From contig NZ_JAKSYH010000073.1 of the NCBI RefSeq assembly GCF_022829295.1, positions 1-64,000 on the forward strand: DNA of 64,000 nt, written 5' to 3'. How positions within the stretch are numbered: the stretch's first letter is position 1; every line of letters begins with the position of its first letter. The position numbers were made by a program, and so were the translations under genes. The notes beneath the pieces are model-generated. The model was given only the letters and a program-made list of their open reading frames with translations, had not been told where the DNA came from and searched no databases. Shown here in pieces: positions 8,026 through 15,838 of the stretch. Origin of the DNA: Methylobacterium sp. J-088 (lineage in GTDB: Bacteria; Pseudomonadota; Alphaproteobacteria; Rhizobiales; Beijerinckiaceae).

Positions 8026-9465
8026 TCAGGCGTCGAGCACCCAAGTGTCCTTCGTGCCACCGCCCTGGCTGGAATTGACCACCAGGGACCCTTCCTTCAG
8101 CGCCACGCGCGTCAGCCCCCCCGGCACGATGCGGATCTGATCGGCGCCGCATAGCACGAACGGCCGCAGATCCACGTGGCGGGGCGCGACGCCCGAGGCC
8201 ACGAAAGTCGGGCAGGTGGAGAGCGACAGGGTCGGCTGAGCGATGAAGCCGTCGGGCGCGTGCCTAAGCTTCTTGGCGAAATCGTCGATCTCGCGCTTGC
8301 TCGCGTGCGGCCCGACCAGCATGCCGTAGCCGCCCGAGCCGTTGACCTCCTTCACGACGAGTTCGGACAGGTTGTCCATCACGTACGCGAAGGCGTCCTT
8401 CTCGCGGCAGCGGTAGGTCGGCACGTTGTGCAGGATCGGCTCCTCGCCGGTGAAGAACTTCACGATCTCCGGCATGTAGCTGTAGACCGCCTTGTCGTCC
8501 GAGATGCCGGTCCCGACCGCGTTGGCCAAGGTAACAGTACCACGCTCGTAGGCGTTCATCAGGCCGGGCACGCCCAGCACGGAGTCCGGGCGGAAGACCA
8601 GGGGATCCAGGAAATCGTCGTCGAGGCGGCGGTAGATCACGTCGACCTTCCGCGGGCCCTCGGTGGTGCGCATGTAGACCACGTCGTCCCGGGTGAAGAG
8701 GTCGGACGCCTCCACCAGTTCGACGCCGAGCTTGTCGGCCAGGAACGAGTGTTCGTAGAAGGCCGAGTTGTAGCGGCCGGGGGTCAGCAGCACGACGGTG
8801 GGGTCCCGGGTCGCCGTTCCCGGCGCGAGGCTGCGCAGGGTGGCGAGCAGGGCGTCTGGATAATTCTCCACCGGGGCGACCCGGTGCTTGGAGAACAGGT
8901 CCGGGAACAGGCGCAGCATCACCTCCCGGTTCTCCAGCATGTAGGACACGCCGGAGGGGATCCGGGCATTGTCCTCCAGCACGAAGAAATCGTTCTCGCC
9001 GGTGCGCACGATGTCGATGCCGGCGATGTGGACGTAGAGGTCATGCGGCACCCGGAACGAGCGCATCTCCATGCGGTAATGGGCGTTCCGATAGACGAGG
9101 TCGGCCGGGATGATGCCGGCCTTGATGCATTCCTGTGCGCCGTAGATATCCTTCAGGAACAGGTTGATGGCGGTGACCCGCTGCTTCAGTCCGCGCTCCA
9201 GGAACGACCATTCCGGCTTTGTGATCACCCGCGGGATGATGTCGAACGGGATCAGGCGTTCGGTCGATTCGTTGTCGCCGTAGACCGCGAAGGTGATGCC
9301 GATCCGGCGGAACAGCAGCTCGGCCTGGCTGCGTCGGGTGTTGAAGTGTTCCGGCGGTGTCGCATCGAGCCACGCCTTGAGCTGGCCGTAGGCGTCTCGG
9401 ACGGCGGCCGGATCGGCGGCGCCGGTGCCGAGTCCGTTCATCTCGTCGAAGGCCGTCAACGCCAT
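8026..9465 (-). CDS. Circularly permuted type 2 ATP-grasp protein
   Basis: A 479-residue protein of the circularly permuted ATP-grasp family (DUF404/DUF407). The family segments ARIPSGVSYMLENREVM, LTPGRYNSAFYEHSFLA and VVKEVNGSGGYGMLVGP are present; the last is the probable nucleotide-binding loop. Such enzymes are predicted to form amide bonds with an acyl-phosphate intermediate. It is the promoter-proximal gene of the Anbu cassette; GGGAGGAG sits about five bases before the ATG at 9465. Cytoplasmic; the substrate is unknown. Confidence 0.93.
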   Translation of the reverse strand: MALTAFDEMNGLGTGAADPAAVRDAYGQLKAWLDATPPEHFNTRRSQAELLFRRIGITFAVYGDNESTERLIPFDIIPRVITKPEWSFLERGLKQRVTAINLFLKDIYGAQECIKAGIIPADLVYRNAHYRMEMRSFRVPHDLYVHIAGIDIVRTGENDFFVLEDNARIPSGVSYMLENREVMLRLFPDLFSKHRVAPVENYPDALLATLRSLAPGTATRDPTVVLLTPGRYNSAFYEHSFLADKLGVELVEASDLFTRDDVVYMRTTEGPRKVDVIYRRLDDDFLDPLVFRPDSVLGVPGLMNAYERGTVTLANAVGTGISDDKAVYSYMPEIVKFFTGEEPILHNVPTYRCREKDAFAYVMDNLSELVVKEVNGSGGYGMLVGPHASKREIDDFAKKLRHAPDGFIAQPTLSLSTCPTFVASGVAPRHVDLRPFVLCGADQIRIVPGGLTRVALKEGSLVVNSSQGGGTKDTWVLDA

Positions 9466-9561
9466 CCCGCTCCTCCCTTACGCTCCTGCTCTTGAGGCAA
9501 GAGGCGCGCCATCCCGCCACGGCTATAGGCGTGCGCATTAACGCTCAAGGCGGCCGAAGGA

Positions 9562-10308
9562 TCAGATCAGCTTCAAACCTTTCAAGCTGGCATGTCCGTT
9601 TCGCCCCAGGATGACGTGATCGTGCACGACGATCTTCAGAGGCGTCAGGACAGCGATGATCTCGCGGGTCATCGCCACGTCGGCCGCCGATGGCGTCGGA
9701 TCGCCGGACGGGTGGTTGTGGGCGAGGATGATGGCGGTGGCCGAGAGTTCCAGCGCGCGGCGGGCGACCTCGCGGGGATAGACCGGGGTGTGGTCGACGG
9801 TGCCGCGCCCCTGCACCTCGTCGGCGATGAGGTGGTTGCGCTTGTCGAGGAACAGGATCCGGAACTCCTCGCGCGGCGCGAACGCCATGGTGGCGCGCAG
9901 GTATTCATGCAGCGCGCCCCACGAGCCGAGCAGTTCGCGCTCGCGGATCGCCCCCCGGGCGAGTCGCCGCCCGGCCGCCTCGATCACCTTGAGGTCGGAG
10001 ACCACGCCGGCGCTGACACCGGGCACTTCCATCAGCCGCGCCGGCTCGGCGCTCACCACTTCGGCGAAACTGCCGAACCGGGCGACCAGGGCCTTGGCGA
10101 GCGGCTTCACGTCCCGCCGGGGGATCGCCCGGAACAGGACCAGCTCCAGAAGCTCGTAATCCGGCAGCGCATCGCTGCCCGCCGCCGCGAACTTCTCCCG
10201 AAGCCGGTCGCGGTGGCCGTGATAGTGCGGCGCCTCCCTGCCCAGCGCAGCCGCTTCGGCGCTCTCCGCGAACAACCCCGCCGCGGCGTCGTCCGGCAAC
10301 GGCGCCAT
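9562..10308 (-). CDS. radC: RadC-family JAB-domain protein
   Basis: A 248-residue protein with an N-terminal helix-hairpin-helix-like region (about 40-110; [15 protein letters not shown]) and a C-terminal JAMM metalloprotease-like domain. The metal-binding signature [16 protein letters not shown] is complete (H-x-H-x-P-S-G then S and D). Despite the name, a direct role in DNA repair is not supported for the family; its biochemical function is open. The start at 10308 lies six bases after the map stop, so it is probably co-expressed with map. Confidence 0.92.
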   Translation of the reverse strand: MAPLPDDAAAGLFAESAEAAALGREAPHYHGHRDRLREKFAAAGSDALPDYELLELVLFRAIPRRDVKPLAKALVARFGSFAEVVSAEPARLMEVPGVSAGVVSDLKVIEAAGRRLARGAIRERELLGSWGALHEYLRATMAFAPREEFRILFLDKRNHLIADEVQGRGTVDHTPVYPREVARRALELSATAIILAHNHPSGDPTPSAADVAMTREIIAVLTPLKIVVHDHVILGRNGHASLKGLKLI

Positions 10309-10314
10309 GGGCGG

Positions 10315-11142
10315 TCAGGCGGCGGGATTGATGGGCTGGTGCAGCCCCTTCGGTGAGATCGTGAAGATCTCCACGCCCGTCTCGGTCACTGCCACCGTGT
10401 GCTCGAACTGTGCCGAGAGCGACCGGTCGCGGGTGACGGCGGTCCAGCCGTCGCCCAGCACCTTCACGGCCGGACGGCCGAGGTTGATCATCGGCTCGAC
10501 CGTGAAGAACTGGCCGGGCTTGAACGGCACGTCGTAGCTCGCCTCGACGTAGTGCAGGATCGTCGGCGCGTCGTGGTAGGTGCGCCCCAGGCCGTGGCCG
10601 CAGAAGTCGCGTACCACCGAGCAGCGCTCACTCTCCGCATAGGCCTGGATCGCCCGGCCGATATCGTTGGTGGAGCCGCCCGGCTTCACCGCCGCGACGC
10701 CGCGCATCAGGGCCTCGTAGGTGATCTCGCATAGGCGCTGCGCCTTGCGGGGCACCTCGCCGACATAGGCCATGCGGCTCGAATCGCCGTGCCAGCCATC
10801 GAGAATCAGGCAGATGTCGAGGTTGACGATGTCGCCCTCGCGCAACGGCTTGTCGTTGGGGATGCCGTGGCAGACCACGTGGTTGATCGAGGTGCAGATC
10901 GACTTCGGATAGCCGCGATAGAGCAGCGAGGCCGGATAGGCCCCGTGGTCCATGGCGAAGTCGTAGGCGAGCTTGTCGAGCGCCTCGGTGGTGACGCCGG
11001 GCTGGGTCGCCTCCATGAGCAGATCGAGGGCCTCGGCCGTGAGGCGCCCCGCGCGGCGCATGCCTTCGAAGCCCTCCGGGCCGTGGATCGGGGGCTCGGG
11101 GGCGCGGCGCGTCCCCTGCGCGGTGGCCTGTTCCTGCTGCAT
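10315..11142 (-). CDS. map: Type I methionine aminopeptidase
   Basis: A 275-residue M24-family enzyme that removes the initiator methionine from nascent proteins in the cytoplasm. The five metal ligands are readable: the two Asp in NLDICLILDGWHGDSSR, His in FCGHGLGR, Glu in FFTVEPMI and Glu in QFEHTVAV. ATG at 11142 was chosen; the frame stays open upstream but that extension does not resemble the family. Followed closely by radC. The gene upstream, a zinc-finger protein, is divergent. Confidence 0.95.
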   Translation of the reverse strand: MQQEQATAQGTRRAPEPPIHGPEGFEGMRRAGRLTAEALDLLMEATQPGVTTEALDKLAYDFAMDHGAYPASLLYRGYPKSICTSINHVVCHGIPNDKPLREGDIVNLDICLILDGWHGDSSRMAYVGEVPRKAQRLCEITYEALMRGVAAVKPGGSTNDIGRAIQAYAESERCSVVRDFCGHGLGRTYHDAPTILHYVEASYDVPFKPGQFFTVEPMINLGRPAVKVLGDGWTAVTRDRSLSAQFEHTVAVTETGVEIFTISPKGLHQPINPAA

Positions 11143-11341
11143 CTCAAGACTTTTCGCGGCGTCATCAATCGGGCGTGCGACGTATGTACGGTGCCCGGCG
11201 CGGCAGGCCAAGCGGCGCACCGCGGTCGGTTGGGCGAGGCTTGCGCCGGCCGCGGGGCTGGCGGCATAAGCGACCGCGAGGCGCCCGGGTGCGCGCGGGC
11301 AGATTTGCCGCGCGATCGGTTGCGGGTCAGGCGAGGGCCGG

Positions 11342-11599
11342 ATGGCAGGCAAGGCGGTACCCCACTTCCACAACGAGCCGGGCGTCCCGGTGATCGCCGT
11401 GGGGGTGAAGGAGTTCATGTGCATCGGCGCGCTGCCGCCGTTCGACCACCCGCACGTCTTCCTCGACATGGGCGCCGACACCGAGATCATCTGCCAGTAC
11501 TGCTCGACGCTGTACCGCTATCGCGCCGGCCTGAAGCCGGACCAGGCGGATCCGCAGGCCTGTGTCTGGCAGGACGACGCCAAGGTCGCGGCGGAGTAG
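11342..11599 (+). CDS. Zinc-finger domain protein (zf-CHCC, NDUFS6-like)
   Basis: An 85-residue protein with a CHCC zinc site: Cys in EFMCIG, His in HPHVFLDMG and the pair in ICQYCSTLYRY. The same fold occurs in the complex I accessory subunit NDUFS6, and short stand-alone alphaproteobacterial members are common; a role with complex I is an inference from the family. It is divergent from map across about 200 bases and lies 13 bases upstream of the FAD monooxygenase start, so the latter two may share a transcript. Confidence 0.88.
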   Translation: MAGKAVPHFHNEPGVPVIAVGVKEFMCIGALPPFDHPHVFLDMGADTEIICQYCSTLYRYRAGLKPDQADPQACVWQDDAKVAAE

Positions 11600-11612
11600 G
11601 CGCGCAGCTTCC

Positions 11613-12806
11613 GTGTCATCCGAGAATCGAGCCCTGCGGATCGGAATCGTCGGGGCCGGGATCGGCGGCCTGACGACGGCCCTTGCGCTGTCCGATGCCG
11701 GCCATGCCGTCACCGTGATCGAGCGCCGCACCGGCTTCAGCGAAGTCGGGGCGGGAATCCAGATCTCGCCCAACGCCAGCCAGGTGCTCGCCGGCCTCGG
11801 CCTGTCGCCGGCCTTGCACCGGGCGGCGAGCGAGCCCCCGGGCGTGGCGGTCCGCGCCCTCGACAGCGGCCGCAGCCTCGGCGGCGTCGCCCTCGGCGCG
11901 GATGCGCGCGCACGCTTCGGCGCGCCCTACTACGTGATCCACCGGGCCGATCTGCAGACCCTGCTGCTCGATGCCCTGCGCGGCCGGCCGGCGATCCGCC
12001 TGATGATGGGCCGTACCGCCACGGGCCTCACCGAGACGGATGCCGAGATCCGGCTCGTCGCCGAGAGCACCGGCGGCACGCAGGACCTGGCCTTCGATCT
12101 TCTGGTCGGGGCCGACGGGCTGCGCTCGCGCCTGCGTGACCGGCTCGATCGGGCGCCGCTCCGTCCGGGTCATGCGGCGGCGTGGCGGGCCCTCGTCCCG
12201 ATCGACGCCGTGCCGGAGGCCTTACGCGGGCCGGCGACCGGCCTGTGGCTCGGCCGGAACCGGCATGTGGTGCATTACCCGGTGCGCGATGCCCAATACC
12301 TCAACGTCGTGGCGGTCGTGCCCGAGGCGGTGGGGGACGAGGGCTGGGGCCGGCTCGGTGAGCCCGCGGTGCTGCGAAAATTCTTCCGCACCTGCGCCGA
12401 GCCGCTGCGCGAGCTCCTCGCCGTGCCGGATTCCTGGCTGGTCTGGTCGCTGGCCGACCGGGCGGTGGCGCGCCCCCTCGCCCGCGGCCGCTTCGCGTTG
12501 CTCGGTGACGCGGCGCATCCGGTCCTGCCTTATCTGGCGCAGGGGTCGGCGCTCGCCATCGAGGATGCCGCGGTGCTGACGCGCGCGCTCGCCGCCCACC
12601 CGACCGTGCCGGCGGCGCTCGATGCCTACGCGGCGGAGCGGTCGGCCCGGGTCCGACGCGTGCAGAAGGCAGCCCGCGCCAACGGCCGCACCTACCATGC
12701 GCGGGGCCTCGTGGCGCTCGCCCGCAACGCCGTGATGGGCCGGCTCGGCCCCGACGGCATGCGCGACCGCTACGCTTGGCTCTACGGCTGGACGCCCCCG
12801 GCTTGA
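11613..12806 (+). CDS. FAD-dependent monooxygenase (salicylate hydroxylase-like)
   Basis: A 397-residue class A flavoprotein monooxygenase. The N-terminal FAD fold (IGIVGAGIGGLTTALALSDAG), the DG-like motif in LLVGADGLRSRLRD and the second FAD motif FALLGDAAHPVLPYLAQGS are all present. Family members hydroxylate aromatic acids, ubiquinone precursors or related rings with NAD(P)H and oxygen; the substrate cannot be assigned. GTG at 11613 is the best start, since the upstream extension overlaps the zinc-finger gene and is arginine/serine-rich. No catabolic partner genes lie nearby. Confidence 0.85.
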   Translation: MSSENRALRIGIVGAGIGGLTTALALSDAGHAVTVIERRTGFSEVGAGIQISPNASQVLAGLGLSPALHRAASEPPGVAVRALDSGRSLGGVALGADARARFGAPYYVIHRADLQTLLLDALRGRPAIRLMMGRTATGLTETDAEIRLVAESTGGTQDLAFDLLVGADGLRSRLRDRLDRAPLRPGHAAAWRALVPIDAVPEALRGPATGLWLGRNRHVVHYPVRDAQYLNVVAVVPEAVGDEGWGRLGEPAVLRKFFRTCAEPLRELLAVPDSWLVWSLADRAVARPLARGRFALLGDAAHPVLPYLAQGSALAIEDAAVLTRALAAHPTVPAALDAYAAERSARVRRVQKAARANGRTYHARGLVALARNAVMGRLGPDGMRDRYAWLYGWTPPA

Positions 12807-12840
12807 TCGCGGGACCGGGCGCCGCTACCGAGGGTCCGAT

Positions 12841-12927
<87 letters not shown>

Positions 12928-13048
12928 GCATCCCCCCAGAACACAACCTCAAGCATCTGCCCCGGAATCGGCGATCCCTCGCATTTGAGTGATCCTCTCA
13001 ACACAACCGCAGCGTGAGTCCGGCACAATCATCAGCCGGAGGTACCGC

Positions 13049-13297
13049 ATGATCGACGCCCTTCAGACCGCCTTCACCGGCATGGCCCGCGCCACCGACC
13101 GCCTTGGCAGCGCCGCCCAGACCATCGCATCCGCCGGAGCACCCGTCTCCGGAACGTCCCTGGAACCCGCCGCAAGCGTCGACCTGTCCGGCGCGGCGGT
13201 CGAGCTGCTCGGTGCCAAATCCGCCTTCGCGCTGAACGCGGCCGTGGCGCGGACCGCAAACCGGATGACCGGCCAGCTCCTCGACATCAACGCCTGA
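13049..13297 (+). CDS. Miniature flagellar basal-body rod-like protein
   Basis: An 82-residue protein that looks like the two ends of a flagellar rod/hook protein with the middle removed. Residues 1-30 (MIDALQTAFTGMARATDRLG) resemble the N-terminal rod domain, and the last 40 (VDLSGAAVELLGAKSAFALN through LLDINA) the C-terminal coiled coil of FlgC/FlgG. Short proteins of this form occur in other Hyphomicrobiales. GGAGG lies six bases before the ATG. No other flagellar genes are in the window. The 3' end overlaps the convergent DUF1275 gene by 11 bases. The function is unknown; export by the flagellar apparatus is only a possibility. Confidence 0.75.
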   Translation: MIDALQTAFTGMARATDRLGSAAQTIASAGAPVSGTSLEPAASVDLSGAAVELLGAKSAFALNAAVARTANRMTGQLLDINA

Positions 13298-13985
13298 GTG
13301 CCGGCAGCGCCAGGGCGGCCAAAGTTGCGGCCGCCGCGAACAGCAGCGCCACGCCCACGGCGCGGTAGGCGATGACGCCCACCAGCCCGCCCGCGAGGAA
13401 CGACCCGACCGTCAGCAGGTGGAGCTGCAGCCGCACCGGATCGTAGCGCTTCAGCGGCACGCGATCGGGCGCGCCGCGATCGAGCCAGCGCGCGAGCTCG
13501 ATACCGATATCGGTGACCATCCCGGTGACGTGCGTGGTGCGCACTTGCGCCTCGGAAATCTTGGTCACCGCGGCGTTCTGAAGGCCCATCGTGAAGCTCA
13601 GGCCGAGTACGAGAGCGTGGCCCCGGGTTGGCTCGTCGAGCGGCAGCGCCGCGAGCCCGAGGACGACGAGGCAGAACGCCTCCGCGCAGACGCTGTACGC
13701 GTGGGAACCGCGCACGGAGCTGCGGCGGCGGTGTCGGATCAGCAGCGTCGAGGTGGCCGAGCCCAGCACGAACAGCAGGACGAGCAGCAGCGCCTCTCCG
13801 GCCAGGGCGAAATCGCCGGTGCCCGTCCGGTCGGAGATCGCCGAGACGTTTCCGGTCATGTTCGAGGCATAGAGGCCGACCGCGTAGAACCCCGCCGTGT
13901 TCAGCGCGCCGGCCACAGCGGCGAGCGACAGACCGAGCTTCCGATCGGCTTCGGGGGTGCGCGTTGCGCCTTCGTGGACCAGCAT
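13287..13985 (-). CDS. DUF1275 (YoaK-like) membrane protein
   Basis: A 232-residue inner-membrane protein with about six hydrophobic segments. Marks of DUF1275 include AGALNTAGFYAVGLYASNMTGNVS near the N-terminus and LGLSFTMGLQNAAV followed by THVTGMVTDIGIELAR. The function of the family is unknown; transport is often supposed. It converges on the rod-like gene, overlapping it by 11 bases. The region upstream (13986-14166) carries no visible gene. Confidence 0.88.
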   Translation of the reverse strand: MLVHEGATRTPEADRKLGLSLAAVAGALNTAGFYAVGLYASNMTGNVSAISDRTGTGDFALAGEALLLVLLFVLGSATSTLLIRHRRRSSVRGSHAYSVCAEAFCLVVLGLAALPLDEPTRGHALVLGLSFTMGLQNAAVTKISEAQVRTTHVTGMVTDIGIELARWLDRGAPDRVPLKRYDPVRLQLHLLTVGSFLAGGLVGVIAYRAVGVALLFAAAATLAALALPALRR

Positions 13986-14166
13986 CGAATCGTCTTACTG
14001 CGCGGACGCTGAACCGACCATTCACGTCCGGCGCGTCGGCCGAGCGCGCTTTAAAGCGGTTTCCAATCACAGTGCAATCGGGAACCGCTCGAAGCCTTCG
14101 TCAGCACGCACGCCCTGTCGCCGCGCCGAGCGCTTTCAAGCGGCGCCCTGGGCACCAGCCATCCGC

Positions 14167-14556
14167 TTACCAGCCGTCATAGGCGCGACGGCCGTAGCCG
14201 CGGTATCCGCCGTCCCAGTCATGGTGCCAGTGACGGTCGTATCCGACCGGCACGCGCTCGTAGGTGACGGTCCGGCGGGTGGCGTAGACCGGTGCGTCCT
14301 CCTCGTAGACGCGGTAGGCCGGCGCCGGGCGGACCACGACGGGCGCCGGCGGGTAGCCGTAGCCGCCGTAGCCCTCGTCATACTCGTAGGCGGGGGCCGC
14401 ATGGGCCTGGGTCGCGGCGCCGATCAGGGCGCCGGCCGCAAGGCCGCCGATGATGCCGGCCGCGATGGCACCGCCGCCGCGCGCCTCCGCGGTCGAAGAG
14501 GCCAGGGTGCCCACGCCGATCAGCGCGGCGGCCGAAAGCAAAGCGAAGCGTTTCAT
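14167..14556 (-). CDS. Exported glycine-zipper, tyrosine-rich hypothetical protein
   Basis: A 129-residue protein with a clear Sec signal peptide (MKRFALLSAAALIGVGTLASSTAEA, cleavage near residue 25; first part quoted only as a hydrophobic run). A glycine-zipper segment GGGAIAAGIIGGLAAGALIG follows, then a Tyr/Pro/Gly-rich tail with repeated GYGGYGY-type and YDR-H-W-H-H blocks. It is probably periplasmic or outer-envelope associated. No function is assignable. The promoter region holds short dyads at 14581-14590 and 14611-14634. Confidence 0.7.
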   Translation of the reverse strand: MKRFALLSAAALIGVGTLASSTAEARGGGAIAAGIIGGLAAGALIGAATQAHAAPAYEYDEGYGGYGYPPAPVVVRPAPAYRVYEEDAPVYATRRTVTYERVPVGYDRHWHHDWDGGYRGYGRRAYDGW

Positions 14557-14580
14557 GACCTGTCTCCGAGTGAAGCGGGC

Positions 14581-14634
14581 GGTTCGAACCGTCCCGGATC
14601 GTGGAGAAGACGATGCAACGGCCGCGCTGCATCG
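14581..14634. promoter_or_regulatory. Two short dyads upstream of the exported protein gene
   Basis: A perfect ten-base palindrome GGTTCGAACC (14581-14590) and a seven-base-arm inverted repeat CGATGCA (14611-14617) / TGCATCG (14628-14634) lie 25-78 bases upstream of the minus-strand gene starting at 14556. The position suits an operator or leader structure. No regulator can be named. Confidence 0.3.
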
Positions 14635-14661
14635 CGCCTGAACTGCGTTTGCAGCAACGGT

Positions 14662-14895
14662 TCAGCTTGCAGGACTACGCGCGGGGTTCGGCGCCTCCCG
14701 GACATACCCCCTGGAGATCAAGCGGCTGCGCTCCCGGGTGCGTCGCTCGGCCTCCATGAGGTCGGACAATGCGTCGGCGATCGCGCAGCGCAGCGCGATT
14801 TCGGCATCGCCACCCGCGAAGCCGAGATAGGCGCTGCTGATCGCCTCGACGGGACAGGCGTGATCGTCGCGCACGGCATCGGCTGCAATCCGCAT
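14662..14895 (-). CDS. Small hypothetical protein
   Basis: A 77-residue, mostly helical, charged protein (MRIAADAVRDDHACPVEAIS start). A strong GAGGAGGAG ribosome binding site precedes the ATG at 14895, which supports it as real. No domain, signal peptide or membrane segment is recognised. The gene stands alone between the exported protein and the carboxymuconolactone decarboxylase-like gene, all on the minus strand. Confidence 0.6.
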   Translation of the reverse strand: MRIAADAVRDDHACPVEAISSAYLGFAGGDAEIALRCAIADALSDLMEAERRTRERSRLISRGYVREAPNPARSPAS

Positions 14896-15043
14896 CGTGT
14901 TCTCCTCCTCGCGCTGGGAACAGAAAGAGAACAAGCCATAAAGGTTAACGTTTCGTCAACGCGCCGGCGTCAGCCCCGTCGGCGATCGCCATAGCCTGTG
15001 GACAACGCGGTTTCACCTCCCTGAGGTCTGTGGATAGGACGGC

Positions 15044-15682
15044 TCAGTCCGGCAATCGCGGCAGGGGTTGGCCGTCCTTGGGGATCGCATTGCGAGCCGC
15101 GTTCAGCTCCATGGCGAGCAGCGTGTAGTAGCCCGAGATCGCCGCGAGATCGACGAGCGCCGGCTTGCCGAAGCGGGCCTCGGCTCGGGCGAAGGTGGCG
15201 TCGGAGACGCGCTTGGTGTCCTGCAACTCGGAGGTGAAATCGTACACGATCGTCTCGTCGTCGCTCATCCGGGCCGGCCGGCGCCCATCGCGGATCGCCC
15301 CGATGATTTCGGCCGAGATCCCCGCCTTCTCGGCGATCGGGGCGTGGACGTACCATTCGTAATCCTGGGTCCAGCGCCGCGCCGTCATCAGGATCACCAG
15401 TTCCGACAGGGTGGTGCCGACCTTGGGCTTGAAGCGCAGGTAGTCGCCCATCGAGCGCGCCAGCGTCATGACCTCCGGCGAGTACATCAGCGGCTCGAAC
15501 GGGCCGAAGGGCGGCTTGCCACGGGCCTGCGCGAAGGATTCGGCCGCCTGCTTCTGCTCGGGCGTGTAATCCTGCGGCGGGATCGTGGGCAGCCTGTCCT
15601 GCGCGTGGGCAGCGCCGAGCGCGAGGGGCAAGGCAGCGAGGGGTAGGGCGGCCAGGGCCAGGACGGTCCGGCGAAAGCGCAT
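15044..15682 (-). CDS. Exported carboxymuconolactone decarboxylase (AhpD-like) family protein
   Basis: A 212-residue protein with a signal peptide (cleavage after LGAAHA, about residue 27) and an AhpD/CMD helical domain (LSELVILMTARRWTQDYEWYVHAPIAEKAGIS). The E-W-x-x-H arrangement typical of the family is kept, but the C-x-x-C of peroxidase-active AhpD proteins is absent, so a thiol peroxidase role is unlikely. Periplasmic, function unknown. It is divergent from hrpB. Confidence 0.82.
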   Translation of the reverse strand: MRFRRTVLALAALPLAALPLALGAAHAQDRLPTIPPQDYTPEQKQAAESFAQARGKPPFGPFEPLMYSPEVMTLARSMGDYLRFKPKVGTTLSELVILMTARRWTQDYEWYVHAPIAEKAGISAEIIGAIRDGRRPARMSDDETIVYDFTSELQDTKRVSDATFARAEARFGKPALVDLAAISGYYTLLAMELNAARNAIPKDGQPLPRLPD

Positions 15683-15838
15683 CGTTTCACTCCCGATTAT
15701 CTTAAATTCGCCCCAGCTTCGCGGTTGGCCGGCGCGGAGGCCAGTACCCGGCGGCCGGATCGGTATCGAACGCCGCTTGCCGTCACCGGATGGCGGGGCT
15801 GTTGCGCGCGGCGGCGCTCCGCGTCATCAGCGGCACCG

